64,000 nucleotides of DNA, from positions 1 through 64,000 of the forward strand of contig CANFIH010000003.1 of assembly GCA_947446855.1 (NCBI GenBank). Reading direction: 5' to 3'. The notes beneath the pieces are model-generated. The model was not told the DNA's origin. It ran no database searches and saw only the letters and a program-made list of their open reading frames with translations. Positions within the stretch are counted from its first letter, which is position 1, and every line of letters starts with the position of its first letter. The stretch is from Burkholderiales bacterium. GTDB taxonomy: Bacteria > Pseudomonadota > Gammaproteobacteria > Burkholderiales > Burkholderiaceae_C. The translations under genes and the position numbers were made by a program. Of this stretch, positions 37,102 to 45,824 are shown piece after piece.

Positions 37102-39300
37102 CTAGCGCCCCCGCAGGAACAGTGCGTCCAGATCGCGCAGGCTGATCTGGCGCCAGGTGGGGCGGCCGTGGTTGCACTGGTCGCTGCGTTCGGTGGCTTC
37201 CATGTCGCGCAGCAGGCCGTTCATTTCTTCGATGGTGAGGCGGCGGTTGGCGCGCACCGCGCCGTGGCAGGCCATGGTGGCGAGCAGTTCGTTTTGCGCG
37301 CGCTGGATGACGGTGCTGGCTTCGTGTTGGCCCAGTTCAGCCAGCACGCTGCGCGCCAGTTCGACGGCATCGCCTTGCGCCAGGGCGCTGGGCACGGCGC
37401 GAACGGCCAGGGTTTTGGGCGAGAAGGGGGTGATTTCCAGGCCCAGGCGGTGCAGGGTTTCGGTGTGGGCCTCGGCGGTGGCCACCTCGATGGGGGTGGC
37501 GGCAAAGGTCATGGGGATGAGCAGGGGTTGGCTGGCGAGGCCTTGCAGCAGGCCCTGGGCGGTGCTGGCACTGCCCAGCTGGTTTTTGAGCCGTTCGTAA
37601 ACGATGCGTTCGTGCGCGGCATGCATGTCCACCACGATGAGGCCCTGGGCGTTTTCCGCCAGGATGTAGACGCCTTGCAATTGCGCGAGGGCGCGGCCCA
37701 GGGGCCAGTGGTCTTGCGGCTGGGCCACTGTATTGGAGGCAACCGTGTCTGCGCTGGGACTTTCACCTTCTCCGGGCCGGAGCCCGGGCGGCAGAGCGCT
37801 TTGCTCCGTGTCCCCCGCCTGCTGCGCAGGCTCCTCCTTTCCCTGCGCAAAGCGCTCTGCCGCCCGGACTCCTGGGTCTGTGCTTGGCTCAGCCCAGGGA
37901 TTGGCCTGTTCGGTGGGTGTTGCGTTGTCACTGCGCTGCCACAACGCGCCGAGTTCACTGACGCGGTGGCCGCCTTCGGGCTGTCTGCCGAACTGCATGC
38001 CGGGTTGCGCGGAGTACAGGGGCGTGGCCGGTGTGCGGGTGGGTGTCAGTCCGAAGGCGCTGGCAGTTGGCGTGGCGCCGCCCCGGCTGTCGAACGCCGA
38101 ACTGCTGGCATTGCCTGTGCCTGGCGCCTGTGCATCAGCGCTATCGCCGCTCCCCGCTGCAGCCGCTGCGTCCGCCGCCGCCTGCGCCCTGGGCACGGCC
38201 AGCGCGTCTTCGACGGCATGGCGGATGGCCTGGTGCACCTCGCGGCTGTCGCGGAAGCGCACCTCGATCTTGGTCGGGTGTACGTTCACATCCACGCGCG
38301 TTGGGTCCATGGCCAGGTAGAGCGCGTAGACCGGCTGGCGGTGGCCGTGCAGCACGTCTTCGTAGGCGCTGCGGCCCGCATGGGTGATGACCTTGTCGCG
38401 CACAAAGCGGCCGTTCACATAGGCAAACTGCTGGTCGGCGCGGGAGCGTGCGGCGTCCGGTATGCCGGCACGGCCCCAGACGCGAAAGCCGGGTGCGGCA
38501 TCACTGTCGGGCAGTTGCGAGGGTTTGCGGCCCGACCAGTTGACGCGCACGCTGCGCGCCACAAAGTCTTCGCCCAGCACATCGCGCAGGCGCTGGTCCA
38601 GCGCGTCCAGGTGCTCGGTGCTCACGCTGTCCAGGTCGGCACCGGTGCCCAAGCCCGGGGCCGTGACGACCCATTTGCGCCACTGCTCCACCAGCTTGCC
38701 TTCGTGCCAGATCGCAAAGCCCACGTCCGGGCGGGCCAGGGCGTGGCGGCGCACGGACTCGATGCAATGCGCCAGCTCGGTGGCGTCAGTCTTCAAAAAC
38801 TTGCGGCGTGCCGGGGTGCTGTAAAACAGCTCCTTTACCTCGACCGTGGTGCCGGTGCTGCGTGCCACAGGGCGCAGCTCGCCGGTGCGGCCGTCGAGCA
38901 GATAGGCCTCACTCACGCCCTCGGCGCGCGACAGGATGGCGCAGTCGGCAATGGCGTTGATGGCGGCCAGCGCCTCGCCTCTAAAGCCCATGGTGGCCAC
39001 CGACTCCAGATCCTGCAGGCTGCCGATCTTGCTGGTGGCATGGCGGCGAAAGGCAATGGGCAACTCCTCGCGCAGAATGCCCAGGCCGTCGTCTTCCACA
39101 CTGATCAGGCGCACGCCGCCGGCCAGCAGGCGCACCGTGATCTGCGTGGCACCGGCGTCCAGCGCGTTGTCCACCAGTTCGCGCACCACGGAGGCCGGGC
39201 GTTCCACCACCTCGCCGGCCGCAATCTGGCTGATCAACTCGTCGGGCAGGTCACGGATGGGGCGGCGGGGGGAGGAGGAGGGGAGGTGGGTGTCGTTCAC
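37102..39300 (-). CDS. mutL: DNA mismatch repair protein MutL
   Basis: IRDLPDELISQIAAGEVVERPASVVRELVDNALDAG; TMGFRGEALAAI; C-terminal ACHGAVRANRRLTIEEMNGLLRDMEATERSDQCNHGRPTW. Confidence 0.96.
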   Translation of the reverse strand: MNDTHLPSSSPRRPIRDLPDELISQIAAGEVVERPASVVRELVDNALDAGATQITVRLLAGGVRLISVEDDGLGILREELPIAFRRHATSKIGSLQDLESVATMGFRGEALAAINAIADCAILSRAEGVSEAYLLDGRTGELRPVARSTGTTVEVKELFYSTPARRKFLKTDATELAHCIESVRRHALARPDVGFAIWHEGKLVEQWRKWVVTAPGLGTGADLDSVSTEHLDALDQRLRDVLGEDFVARSVRVNWSGRKPSQLPDSDAAPGFRVWGRAGIPDAARSRADQQFAYVNGRFVRDKVITHAGRSAYEDVLHGHRQPVYALYLAMDPTRVDVNVHPTKIEVRFRDSREVHQAIRHAVEDALAVPRAQAAADAAAAAGSGDSADAQAPGTGNASSSAFDSRGGATPTASAFGLTPTRTPATPLYSAQPGMQFGRQPEGGHRVSELGALWQRSDNATPTEQANPWAEPSTDPGVRAAERFAQGKEEPAQQAGDTEQSALPPGLRPGEGESPSADTVASNTVAQPQDHWPLGRALAQLQGVYILAENAQGLIVVDMHAAHERIVYERLKNQLGSASTAQGLLQGLASQPLLIPMTFAATPIEVATAEAHTETLHRLGLEITPFSPKTLAVRAVPSALAQGDAVELARSVLAELGQHEASTVIQRAQNELLATMACHGAVRANRRLTIEEMNGLLRDMEATERSDQCNHGRPTWRQISLRDLDALFLRGR
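37784..37867. repeat. Nested palindromic element, copy 2 (in frame within mutL)
   Basis: Perfect 21-bp arms CCGGGCGGCAGAGCGCTTTGC / GCAAAGCGCTCTGCCGCCCGG (plus GGAG/CTCC beyond one mismatch) around core TCCGTGTCCCCCGCCTGCTGCGCAGGCTCCTCCTTTCCCTGC; 84 bp = 28 codons. Confidence 0.85.
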
Positions 39301-39356
39301 CGGGGCATTTTAGGGCGCTGCGTGTCGGTCACGCGGCGCAGGGATAATCGTCCGCT

Positions 39357-40001
39357 ATGGACTTTCTTCCCCAACTTCTCGATTTCATCCTGCATGTGGA
39401 CAAGCATCTGGAGCTGTTCATCCAAAGCTACGGCCTGTGGGTCTACGCGCTGCTGTTTTTGATTATTTTTGTCGAGACCGGTGTGGTGGTCATGCCGTTT
39501 TTGCCGGGCGACTCGCTGCTGTTTGTGGTGGGCGCTATGTGCGGCACCGGGCTGATGCATTACGGCTGGGCGGTGGGCCTGCTGCTGGCGGCGGCCATTC
39601 TGGGCAACCAGAGCAATTACACGATTGGCCGCTTCATAGGCCCCAAGGTGTTCCAGTGGGAGGACTCGCGCTGGTTCAACAAGAAGGCCTTTAACCAGGC
39701 CCATGCGTTTTACGAACAATACGGCGGCATCACCCTGGTGGCGGCGCGCTTCATGCCTTTTTTGCGCACCTTTGCACCCTTTGTGGCCGGCGTGGCGCAG
39801 ATGACGCGCGCGCGCTTCATGCTGTTTGATGTGCTGGGCGGCGCGCTGTGGGTGGTGGGCATCATCAGCATCGGTTACTTCTTCGGCAACATTCCCTGGG
39901 TCAAGCTGCATCTGGACAAGATCATCTGGGCCATGATTCTGATCCCCGGTCTGGTGATCCTGGTCGGCGCCTGGAAGTCGCGCAACAAGGCTGCTGCGTG
40001 A
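39357..40001 (+). CDS. DedA family membrane protein
   Basis: IFVETGVVVMPFLPGDSLLFVVGAM; GGITLVAARFMPFLRTFAPFVAGVAQMTRARFMLFDVLGGALWV. Confidence 0.92.
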   Translation: MDFLPQLLDFILHVDKHLELFIQSYGLWVYALLFLIIFVETGVVVMPFLPGDSLLFVVGAMCGTGLMHYGWAVGLLLAAAILGNQSNYTIGRFIGPKVFQWEDSRWFNKKAFNQAHAFYEQYGGITLVAARFMPFLRTFAPFVAGVAQMTRARFMLFDVLGGALWVVGIISIGYFFGNIPWVKLHLDKIIWAMILIPGLVILVGAWKSRNKAAA

Positions 40002-41203
40002 GTTTGTCGAACTCCTTGCTGTGGCGCCTGAGCCTGTCCATGCCGCAGCACCGCCGCGTGTTTGCCTGTTTCTTTTTGTATTCGTTTTGCATGGGCGGCT
40101 TTTTTCCGCGCCTGGCAGAAATTCAACGCGCCATGGGTGTGGGCGAGGGTGCACTCGGCCTGGCGCTGATTGGTGTGGCCGCCGGTACCTTGATTTCGCT
40201 GACCTTTGGCGCGCATGTCATCGAGCGCATGGGCCACCGCCGCACCCTGCTGGGGCTGCTGCCCGCCTTGCCGCTGTTTTATGCCGCCGCCGCGCATGCG
40301 CCCACGCCGCTGGTGATGTTTGCCTGTCTGTTCCCCGCCGGCATTCTGGTGGGGGCGGTGGAAGTGGTGGTGAATCTGGAGGCCGACCGCGTGGAGCACC
40401 TCAGCGGGCGGCGCATCATGAACCGCTCGCATGCCTTCTGGAGCATCGGCTTCTTCAGCGCCTCGGCCATGGGTGCGCTCATGGCCTACCTGGGTGTCAG
40501 CCCGCAACTGCATCTGGCGGGCGTGGTGCTGCTGTGCATGGCGGCCACGGTGCTGCTGCTGGGCAAGTTCGAGGCCGCCCCTGTGCGCGAGGCCGACCAC
40601 AGCCATGCCGATGCCCAGCCGCCGCGCTTTGCCACACCCTCGGCCGCGATTCTGGTGCTGGTGGTGGTGACGCTGCCGGCCATGGTGCTCGAAGGCGCGG
40701 GCTTTGACTGGTCTGCCATCTACATGCGCGATGTGTTTGGTGTATCGGCGTTTTGGGGTGGTGTGGCCGTGGCCAGCGGCGCTGCCGCGCAGGCCCTGAT
40801 GCGCTACTTTGCCGATGGCTTTGTCGAGCGCCACAGTCCGGTGTTTGTGGCGCGCGCACTGCTCAGCGTGCTGGCGCTGGGCGATGTGCTGGTGGCGGTG
40901 TCCCCATCGCCCTGGGTGTCTCTGCTGGGCTTTGCGCTCTTGGGTGTGGGCAGCAGCGCCATCTTCCCGCTGGCCATGTCAGCCGCCGCCCAGCGCACCG
41001 ACCGGCCGTCCACGGTGAACGTGGCCTCGCTGGCGCAAACCGCCTTCGTCTCCTTCCTGCTGGCGCCACCCCTGCTGGGCTTTGTGGCGCAGGGCTTCGG
41101 CATCCGCTGGTCCTTCGGCATTGCGCTGCCGCTGGTGATTGCCAGCCTGTGGCTGGCGCGGGTGTTGGGGGCGTCGGCCGTTCGCGCGCGCGCTGCGGCG
41201 TAG
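39998..41203 (+). CDS. MFS transporter (GTG start overlapping DedA stop)
   Basis: VSLSNSLLWRLSLSMPQHRRVFACFFLYSFCMGGFFPRLAEIQRAMGVGEGALGLALIGVAAG...; ~12 hydrophobic segments. Confidence 0.88.
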   Translation: MSLSNSLLWRLSLSMPQHRRVFACFFLYSFCMGGFFPRLAEIQRAMGVGEGALGLALIGVAAGTLISLTFGAHVIERMGHRRTLLGLLPALPLFYAAAAHAPTPLVMFACLFPAGILVGAVEVVVNLEADRVEHLSGRRIMNRSHAFWSIGFFSASAMGALMAYLGVSPQLHLAGVVLLCMAATVLLLGKFEAAPVREADHSHADAQPPRFATPSAAILVLVVVTLPAMVLEGAGFDWSAIYMRDVFGVSAFWGGVAVASGAAAQALMRYFADGFVERHSPVFVARALLSVLALGDVLVAVSPSPWVSLLGFALLGVGSSAIFPLAMSAAAQRTDRPSTVNVASLAQTAFVSFLLAPPLLGFVAQGFGIRWSFGIALPLVIASLWLARVLGASAVRARAAA

Positions 41204-41246
41204 GGAACGGCTATGCAAGCGGGGGCTTGATGTTCAACGGCAGCGA

Positions 41247-41534
41247 TCAGGCTGGTGCCAGCTCCAGTTTGATTCGACGGCCCAGCGCGGCGGCAGCACC
41301 GGCCAATGTGGTCAAGGTCAGGCTGGTATCGTTCTCGTCAAGTAAGCGGTTGAGAGACGCGCGACTGGTCCTCATCTTCTTGGCCATCGCGGTCTTCGTT
41401 ATCTTTTGAGCGCTCATCTCCTGCTCGATTTGCCAAGCGATGACCCGTTTTACCGCCACAGCAGTTACTTCTTCAAGCATGCCCTCCTCAGCGAGGAAGT
41501 CATCGAAGTCGCTTCCCAGGTTTTGTTTTTTCAT
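41247..41534 (-). CDS. HTH antitoxin (XRE/HigA-like)
   Basis: IEQEMSAQKITKTAMAKKMRTSRASLNRLLDENDTSLTLTTLAGAAAALGRRIKLELA; downstream of a RelE-like toxin. Confidence 0.83.
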   Translation of the reverse strand: MKKQNLGSDFDDFLAEEGMLEEVTAVAVKRVIAWQIEQEMSAQKITKTAMAKKMRTSRASLNRLLDENDTSLTLTTLAGAAAALGRRIKLELAPA

Positions 41535-41887
41535 TTCACCCTCTTCAGTTGTTTGAGTCGATCCTTCGCCAAATCCAGTTCCTGCTTTGGCGTCTTCTGT
41601 TCTTTCTTGATGAAGCCATGTAACAGCACCATGGTGTCGCCATCGAGTGCAAATAGCACGCGAGCGATGCGGGTGCCAAGCCTGCTGCGAACCTCCCAAA
41701 TACCGCTTTCTAGGTGATCAACCAACGGCATCCCCAATGGCCATCCGAATTGAACAGTCTTGATGTCTTCACCGATGGACTTGCGATCAATGACTGGCAA
41801 GCTTTTCAACCAGTCGCGCAGTGGCTCACCGCCGGCGTCCGTTCTAAAGAACCGCGCCCCCAACGTTGGAGTTGTTTTTCTATCCAT
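41531..41887 (-). CDS. RelE/HigB-like toxin
   Basis: PLRDWLKSLPVIDRKSIGEDIKTVQFGWPLGMPLVDHLESGIWEVRSRLGTRIARVLFALDGDTMVLLHGFIKKEQKTPKQELDLAKDRL; overlaps antitoxin by 4 nt. Confidence 0.87.
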   Translation of the reverse strand: MDRKTTPTLGARFFRTDAGGEPLRDWLKSLPVIDRKSIGEDIKTVQFGWPLGMPLVDHLESGIWEVRSRLGTRIARVLFALDGDTMVLLHGFIKKEQKTPKQELDLAKDRLKQLKRVK

Positions 41888-41895
41888 GCTGAATG

Positions 41896-41911
41896 GTACC
41901 AAACTTGGTAC
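41896..41911. promoter_or_regulatory. Palindromic operator candidate of the TA operon
   Basis: GTACCAA-AC-TTGGTAC: perfect 7-bp arms, 8 bp upstream of the toxin ATG. Confidence 0.65.
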
Positions 41912-42051
41912 GTTTTTCAAATATGTTTCGGGTGATGAAAGCGATCCGCTTAGACGTCTGCTGTGGCATCCCGAGCCGCGCCTCTGGAGGACCGCTCGAC
42001 TCGGTCGCCGATGGCTGCAATGGGCACACGGTGGACGAAGGGGTGACCGCG

Positions 42052-42069
42052 TTGTCATCAATTCTTCAT
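42052..42069 (+). promoter_or_regulatory. Possible Pho box upstream of the olsB-like gene
   Basis: TTGTCATCAATTCTTCAT, 13/18 to consensus, 16/18 identical to the phnC upstream site; 45 bp before ATG 42115. Confidence 0.45.
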
Positions 42070-42114
42070 GGTCCTGCCACGAACGGGTCATGCAGTGTTT
42101 GGACAATTTCGGGC

Positions 42115-42936
42115 ATGAACACCATGAATGAACACACCTTGATCATGCGCGACAGCGTTGTTGCGCAGCCCCTTATTGCGACCCGCCCGGCCGCGCCCAA
42201 AGCACAGCCCGGCGGCATCGAAGTGTCCTGGGCCAAGCACCAGGACGAAGTGCGCGCGGCACAAAAATTGCGCTTTGACGTATTTGCCGGCGAGATGGGC
42301 GCGCGCCTGAACACGCCGGTTGCCGGTCACGATGTGGACCTGTTTGACAACTACTGCGAGCATCTGCTGGTGCGCGACCAGGCCACGCAACAGGTGATAG
42401 GCACCTACCGCGTGTTGACGCCGGTGCAGGCCAAGCGCGTGGGCAGCACCTACAGCGACACCGAGTTTGACCTGACCCGCCTGCGCATGCTGCGCGAGCG
42501 CATGGTGGAGCTGGGCCGCAGCTGCGTGCACCCGGAGCACCGGCACGGCGGCGTCATCATGGCGCTGTGGGGGGCGCTGGCCGAGTTCATGACACGCAAC
42601 CAGCTCGACACCATGATCGGCTGCGCCAGCATCCCCATGCTGCACAACGGTGTGGTCAGCGGCGATGTGGCGGCCAGCATCTGGCGCCAGTTGCAGGCCA
42701 CGCACCTGGCACCGATCGACTTCCATGTGCGCCCGCGCCTGCCGCTGCCGGTGGAGCGCCTGGACAGCACCTTGAATGTGGAGCCACCGGCGTTGATCAA
42801 GGGCTATCTGCGCCTGGGCGCCAAGGTGCTGGGCGCGCCGGCTTGGGACCCGGATTTCAACAGTGCCGACCTGCCCATGCTGATGCGCATTGCCGATCTG
42901 CCCTCGCGCTACCGCAAACACTTTCTGGGGGCCTGA
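42115..42936 (+). CDS. olsB: GNAT N-acyltransferase, ornithine-lipid synthesis OlsB-like
   Basis: AQKLRFDVFAGEMGARLN...DVDLFDNYCEHLLVRDQATQQVIGTYRVL...YSDTEFDLTRLRMLRERMVELGRSCVHPEHRHGGVIMALWGALAEFM. Confidence 0.8.
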   Translation: MNTMNEHTLIMRDSVVAQPLIATRPAAPKAQPGGIEVSWAKHQDEVRAAQKLRFDVFAGEMGARLNTPVAGHDVDLFDNYCEHLLVRDQATQQVIGTYRVLTPVQAKRVGSTYSDTEFDLTRLRMLRERMVELGRSCVHPEHRHGGVIMALWGALAEFMTRNQLDTMIGCASIPMLHNGVVSGDVAASIWRQLQATHLAPIDFHVRPRLPLPVERLDSTLNVEPPALIKGYLRLGAKVLGAPAWDPDFNSADLPMLMRIADLPSRYRKHFLGA

Positions 42937-43811
42937 TGCGCGCCGAGACCGGTGTTCTGGTCAGCGGCTTGCTGGGCGCTGCCGGAGAGCCCGGCGACGC
43001 ACAGGACGAGGATGCGCCCAAGATCCGCTACCGCGCGGTCTTCATCTCCGACATCCATCTGGGCACGGCAGGCTGTCAGGCCGAGGCCCTGCTGGACTTT
43101 TTGAAGCACCACTCCAGCGACTACCTGTATCTGGTGGGTGACATCGTGGATGGCTGGCAACTGCGCCGGCGCTGGTTCTGGCCGCAGGCGCACAACGACG
43201 TGGTGCAAAAGCTGCTGCGCCGCGCGCGCAAGGGCTGCCATGTGGTGTTTGTGCCGGGCAACCACGATGAGTTTGCACGCGGCTTTGTCGGCCACAAGTT
43301 TGGCGACATCACGGTGCAGCGCGATACCGTGCACACCACGGCGCAGGGCGTCTCGCTCTGGGTCACCCATGGCGACTACTTTGACGGCGTCATCCAGTGC
43401 GCCAAATGGCTGGCCTATGTGGGCGACAACGCCTATGAATTCACGCTCAAGCTCAACCGCAGCCTCAACAGCCTGCGCGCGCGCATGGGCCTGCCCTATT
43501 GGTCGCTCTCGCAGTACCTCAAGGGCAAGGTCAAGAGCGCGCTGAATTACGTCACCGACTTTGAAGTGGCCGTGGCCCGCGAGGCCAAGCACCGCGGCCA
43601 CGCCGGTGTGGTGTGCGGCCACATCCACCGCGCGGAAATGCGCGACATCCACGGCACGCTGTATTGCAATGACGGCGACTGGGTGGAAAGCCGCAGCGCC
43701 CTGGTGGAGCACCTGGACGGCCGGCTGGAGATTGTGTTCTGGGACGAACTGCTGGCTGCGCACTCTGCGCGCCAAGCCCAGGCCCTGCCGCTGCGGGAAT
43801 TGACCGCCTGA
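42936..43811 (+). CDS. LpxH-like metallophosphoesterase, PlcP-like phospholipase C candidate
   Basis: AVFISDIHLGTAGCQAEALLDFLKHHSSDYLYLVGDIVDGWQLRRRWFWPQAHNDVVQKLLRRARKGCHVVFVPGNHDEF; VCGHIHRAEMR; 1-nt overlap with the olsB-like gene. Confidence 0.8.
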   Translation: MRAETGVLVSGLLGAAGEPGDAQDEDAPKIRYRAVFISDIHLGTAGCQAEALLDFLKHHSSDYLYLVGDIVDGWQLRRRWFWPQAHNDVVQKLLRRARKGCHVVFVPGNHDEFARGFVGHKFGDITVQRDTVHTTAQGVSLWVTHGDYFDGVIQCAKWLAYVGDNAYEFTLKLNRSLNSLRARMGLPYWSLSQYLKGKVKSALNYVTDFEVAVAREAKHRGHAGVVCGHIHRAEMRDIHGTLYCNDGDWVESRSALVEHLDGRLEIVFWDELLAAHSARQAQALPLRELTA

Positions 43812-43941
43812 GGCGCGCTGCACTCGCAGTAGGCGGTGGGGGCCTCGTCAAGCCCCAGAAAGGCCTTGGCCACCAAGCTCTGGTTGGGGATGGTGCGCAG
43901 GCGGGCAGCTTCCAGCGTCGAGGTTGCTGGGCAGCGCTGCC

Positions 43942-44370
43942 TCAAACGCGCTGGCCTTGCGCGTTGACCACGGCTTCGCCGTCTTCCTTGCTAAAGGCCG
44001 CGCGCTGCGGATCGGGCAGGATGTCCAGCACCGCCTCGCTGGGGCGGCACAGCTTGGTACCCAGGGGTGTGACCACGACCGGACGGTTCATCAGAATGGG
44101 GTGCTGCACCACGAAGTCCAATAGTTCATCGTCGCTCCACTTCGCGTCGGCAAGGCCCAGCTCGGCATAGGGCGTGCCCTTTTCCCGCAGCAAGGCGCGT
44201 GCGCCAATACCCATGGCCGCGAGCAGTTGCTGCAACTGGACCTTGGTCGGCGGGGTCTTCAGGTATTCAATGACTTCCGGCTCGGCACCGCTGTTGCGGA
44301 TCAGGGCCAGGGTGTTGCGCGAAGTGCCGCAAGCGGGGTTGTGATAAATCGTGATGCTTGCCATGTTCAT
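43942..44370 (-). CDS. arsC: Arsenate reductase, glutaredoxin-dependent
   Basis: ITIYHNPACGTSRNTLALIRNSGAEPEVIEYLKTPPT; ILMNRPVVVTPLGTKLCRPSE. Confidence 0.95.
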   Translation of the reverse strand: MNMASITIYHNPACGTSRNTLALIRNSGAEPEVIEYLKTPPTKVQLQQLLAAMGIGARALLREKGTPYAELGLADAKWSDDELLDFVVQHPILMNRPVVVTPLGTKLCRPSEAVLDILPDPQRAAFSKEDGEAVVNAQGQRV

Positions 44371-45467
44371 GCGCCTCGGATGGTTTTGCTGGATTGCTGC
44401 ACGGCCGCGCCGCGTTCGTACCAGCCCTTGCTGTGGTTGACGATATAGACCACCAGCAGCATGACCGGCACCTCGATCAGCACGCCCACCACCGTGGCCA
44501 GCGCAGCGCCGGAGTTAAAGCCGAACAGGCTGATGGCAGCGGCCACGGCCAGCTCGAAAAAGTTGGAGGCGCCAATCAGCGCTGACGGACAGGCGACGCT
44601 GTGTTTCTCGCCCACTGCGCGGTTGAGTCCATAGGCCAGCGCCGAGTTGAAGAACACCTGGATCAGAATGGGCACGGCCAGCAGGGCTATCACCAGCGGC
44701 TGCTTCAGAATCGCCTCGCCCTGGAAGGCAAACAGCAGCACCAGCGTCGCCAGCAGCGCGGCAATCGACCAGGGGCCGATTTTGGCCATGGTGGCCTCAA
44801 ACGCCGCTGCGCCATTTTTCAGCAAGGCTTTGCGCAGCAGCTGCGCCAGGATCACCGGGATGACGATGTACAGCACCACGGACGTCAGCAGCGTGTCCCA
44901 GGGCACCACGATGGCCGAGATGCCCAGCAAAAAGCCCACCAGCGGCGCAAAGGCAATCACCATGATGCTGTCGTTCAGCGCCACCTGTGACAGCGTGAAC
45001 AGCGGGTCGCCGCCGGTCAGGCGGCTCCAGACAAACACCATGGCCGTGCAGGGTGCGGCGGCCAGCAGAATCAGGCCGGCGATGTAGCTGTCGAGCTGAT
45101 CGGCGGGCAGCAGCGGCGCGAACCAGTGGCGGATAAAAAGCCAGCCCAGCAGGGCCATGGAAAAGGGCTTGACCAGCCAGTTCACCACCAGCGTCACACC
45201 AATGCCTTTGACGTGCTTGCGCACCTCGCCCAAAGCGCCAAAGTCCACCTTCACCAGCATGGGGATCACCATCACCCAGATCAGCAGGCCCACCGGCAGA
45301 TTCACCTTGGCGTACTCCATGCCACCAATGGCCTGGAACACCGCCGGAAAGACTTGGCCCAGGGCGATGCCGGCGGCTATGCACAGCAGCACCCAGACCG
45401 TGAGGTAACGCTCGAAGACGCTCATGGGCGCAGCGGCAGCGGCTTTGACAAGGGACATTGGTTTCAT
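44367..45467 (-). CDS. acr3: ACR3-family arsenite efflux transporter
   Basis: FERYLTVWVLLCIAAGIALGQVFPAVFQAIGGMEYAKVNLPVGLLIWVMVIPMLVKVDFGAL; AAPCTAMVFVWSRLTGGDPLFTLSQVALND. Confidence 0.95.
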   Translation of the reverse strand: MKPMSLVKAAAAAPMSVFERYLTVWVLLCIAAGIALGQVFPAVFQAIGGMEYAKVNLPVGLLIWVMVIPMLVKVDFGALGEVRKHVKGIGVTLVVNWLVKPFSMALLGWLFIRHWFAPLLPADQLDSYIAGLILLAAAPCTAMVFVWSRLTGGDPLFTLSQVALNDSIMVIAFAPLVGFLLGISAIVVPWDTLLTSVVLYIVIPVILAQLLRKALLKNGAAAFEATMAKIGPWSIAALLATLVLLFAFQGEAILKQPLVIALLAVPILIQVFFNSALAYGLNRAVGEKHSVACPSALIGASNFFELAVAAAISLFGFNSGAALATVVGVLIEVPVMLLVVYIVNHSKGWYERGAAVQQSSKTIRGA

Positions 45468-45824
45468 GGTTCAAGGATACTTGAAGTGTTTGAAATATCG
45501 CTGACCATCCCTGCATCTGAAGGGTGAGTTGAGCCCCGCGTTCCATTGCAGAGGCAGTGCCTTCCCCTCCAGGGGCTCAGGCCAGGTCGGGCAGCAGCAA
45601 GTCCAGTTCGGCGTGGCCTTCGGGCAGGCCCAGGCTGAACCAGCAGTCGTCAAACAGGGCGTCCAGCATGTTTTGCAGACTCAGGAATTTCCAGAACATG
45701 GTGCTCACCTTGTGAAGTGCTTCAATGCCCTCAACGGTAAAGGCTTCCTGTGACAACCCGGCGACGGCTTGGTGACGCTTTGAAGAAAAACGCGGGGGCC
45801 ATAGAGCCGTTGCCCAGGCCGGTT

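Noticed and set aside
37069-39462. 797-aa plus-strand ORF
   Set aside because: Antisense to the clearly recognisable mutL; GC-rich shadow ORF with low-complexity G/A/H/Q composition.
43812-43941. Protein-like fragment on the minus strand (LRTIPNQSLVAKAFLGLDEAPTAYCEC) between plcP-like and arsC
   Set aside because: Could be a gene remnant but too short to identify without a database search.
45577-45824. Possible short minus-strand ORF after ppx (MFWKFLSLQNMLDALFDDCWFSLGLPEGHAELDLLLPDLA)
   Set aside because: About 41 aa from the internal ATG, no recognised family; considered as an ArsR remnant but no HTH pattern is visible.
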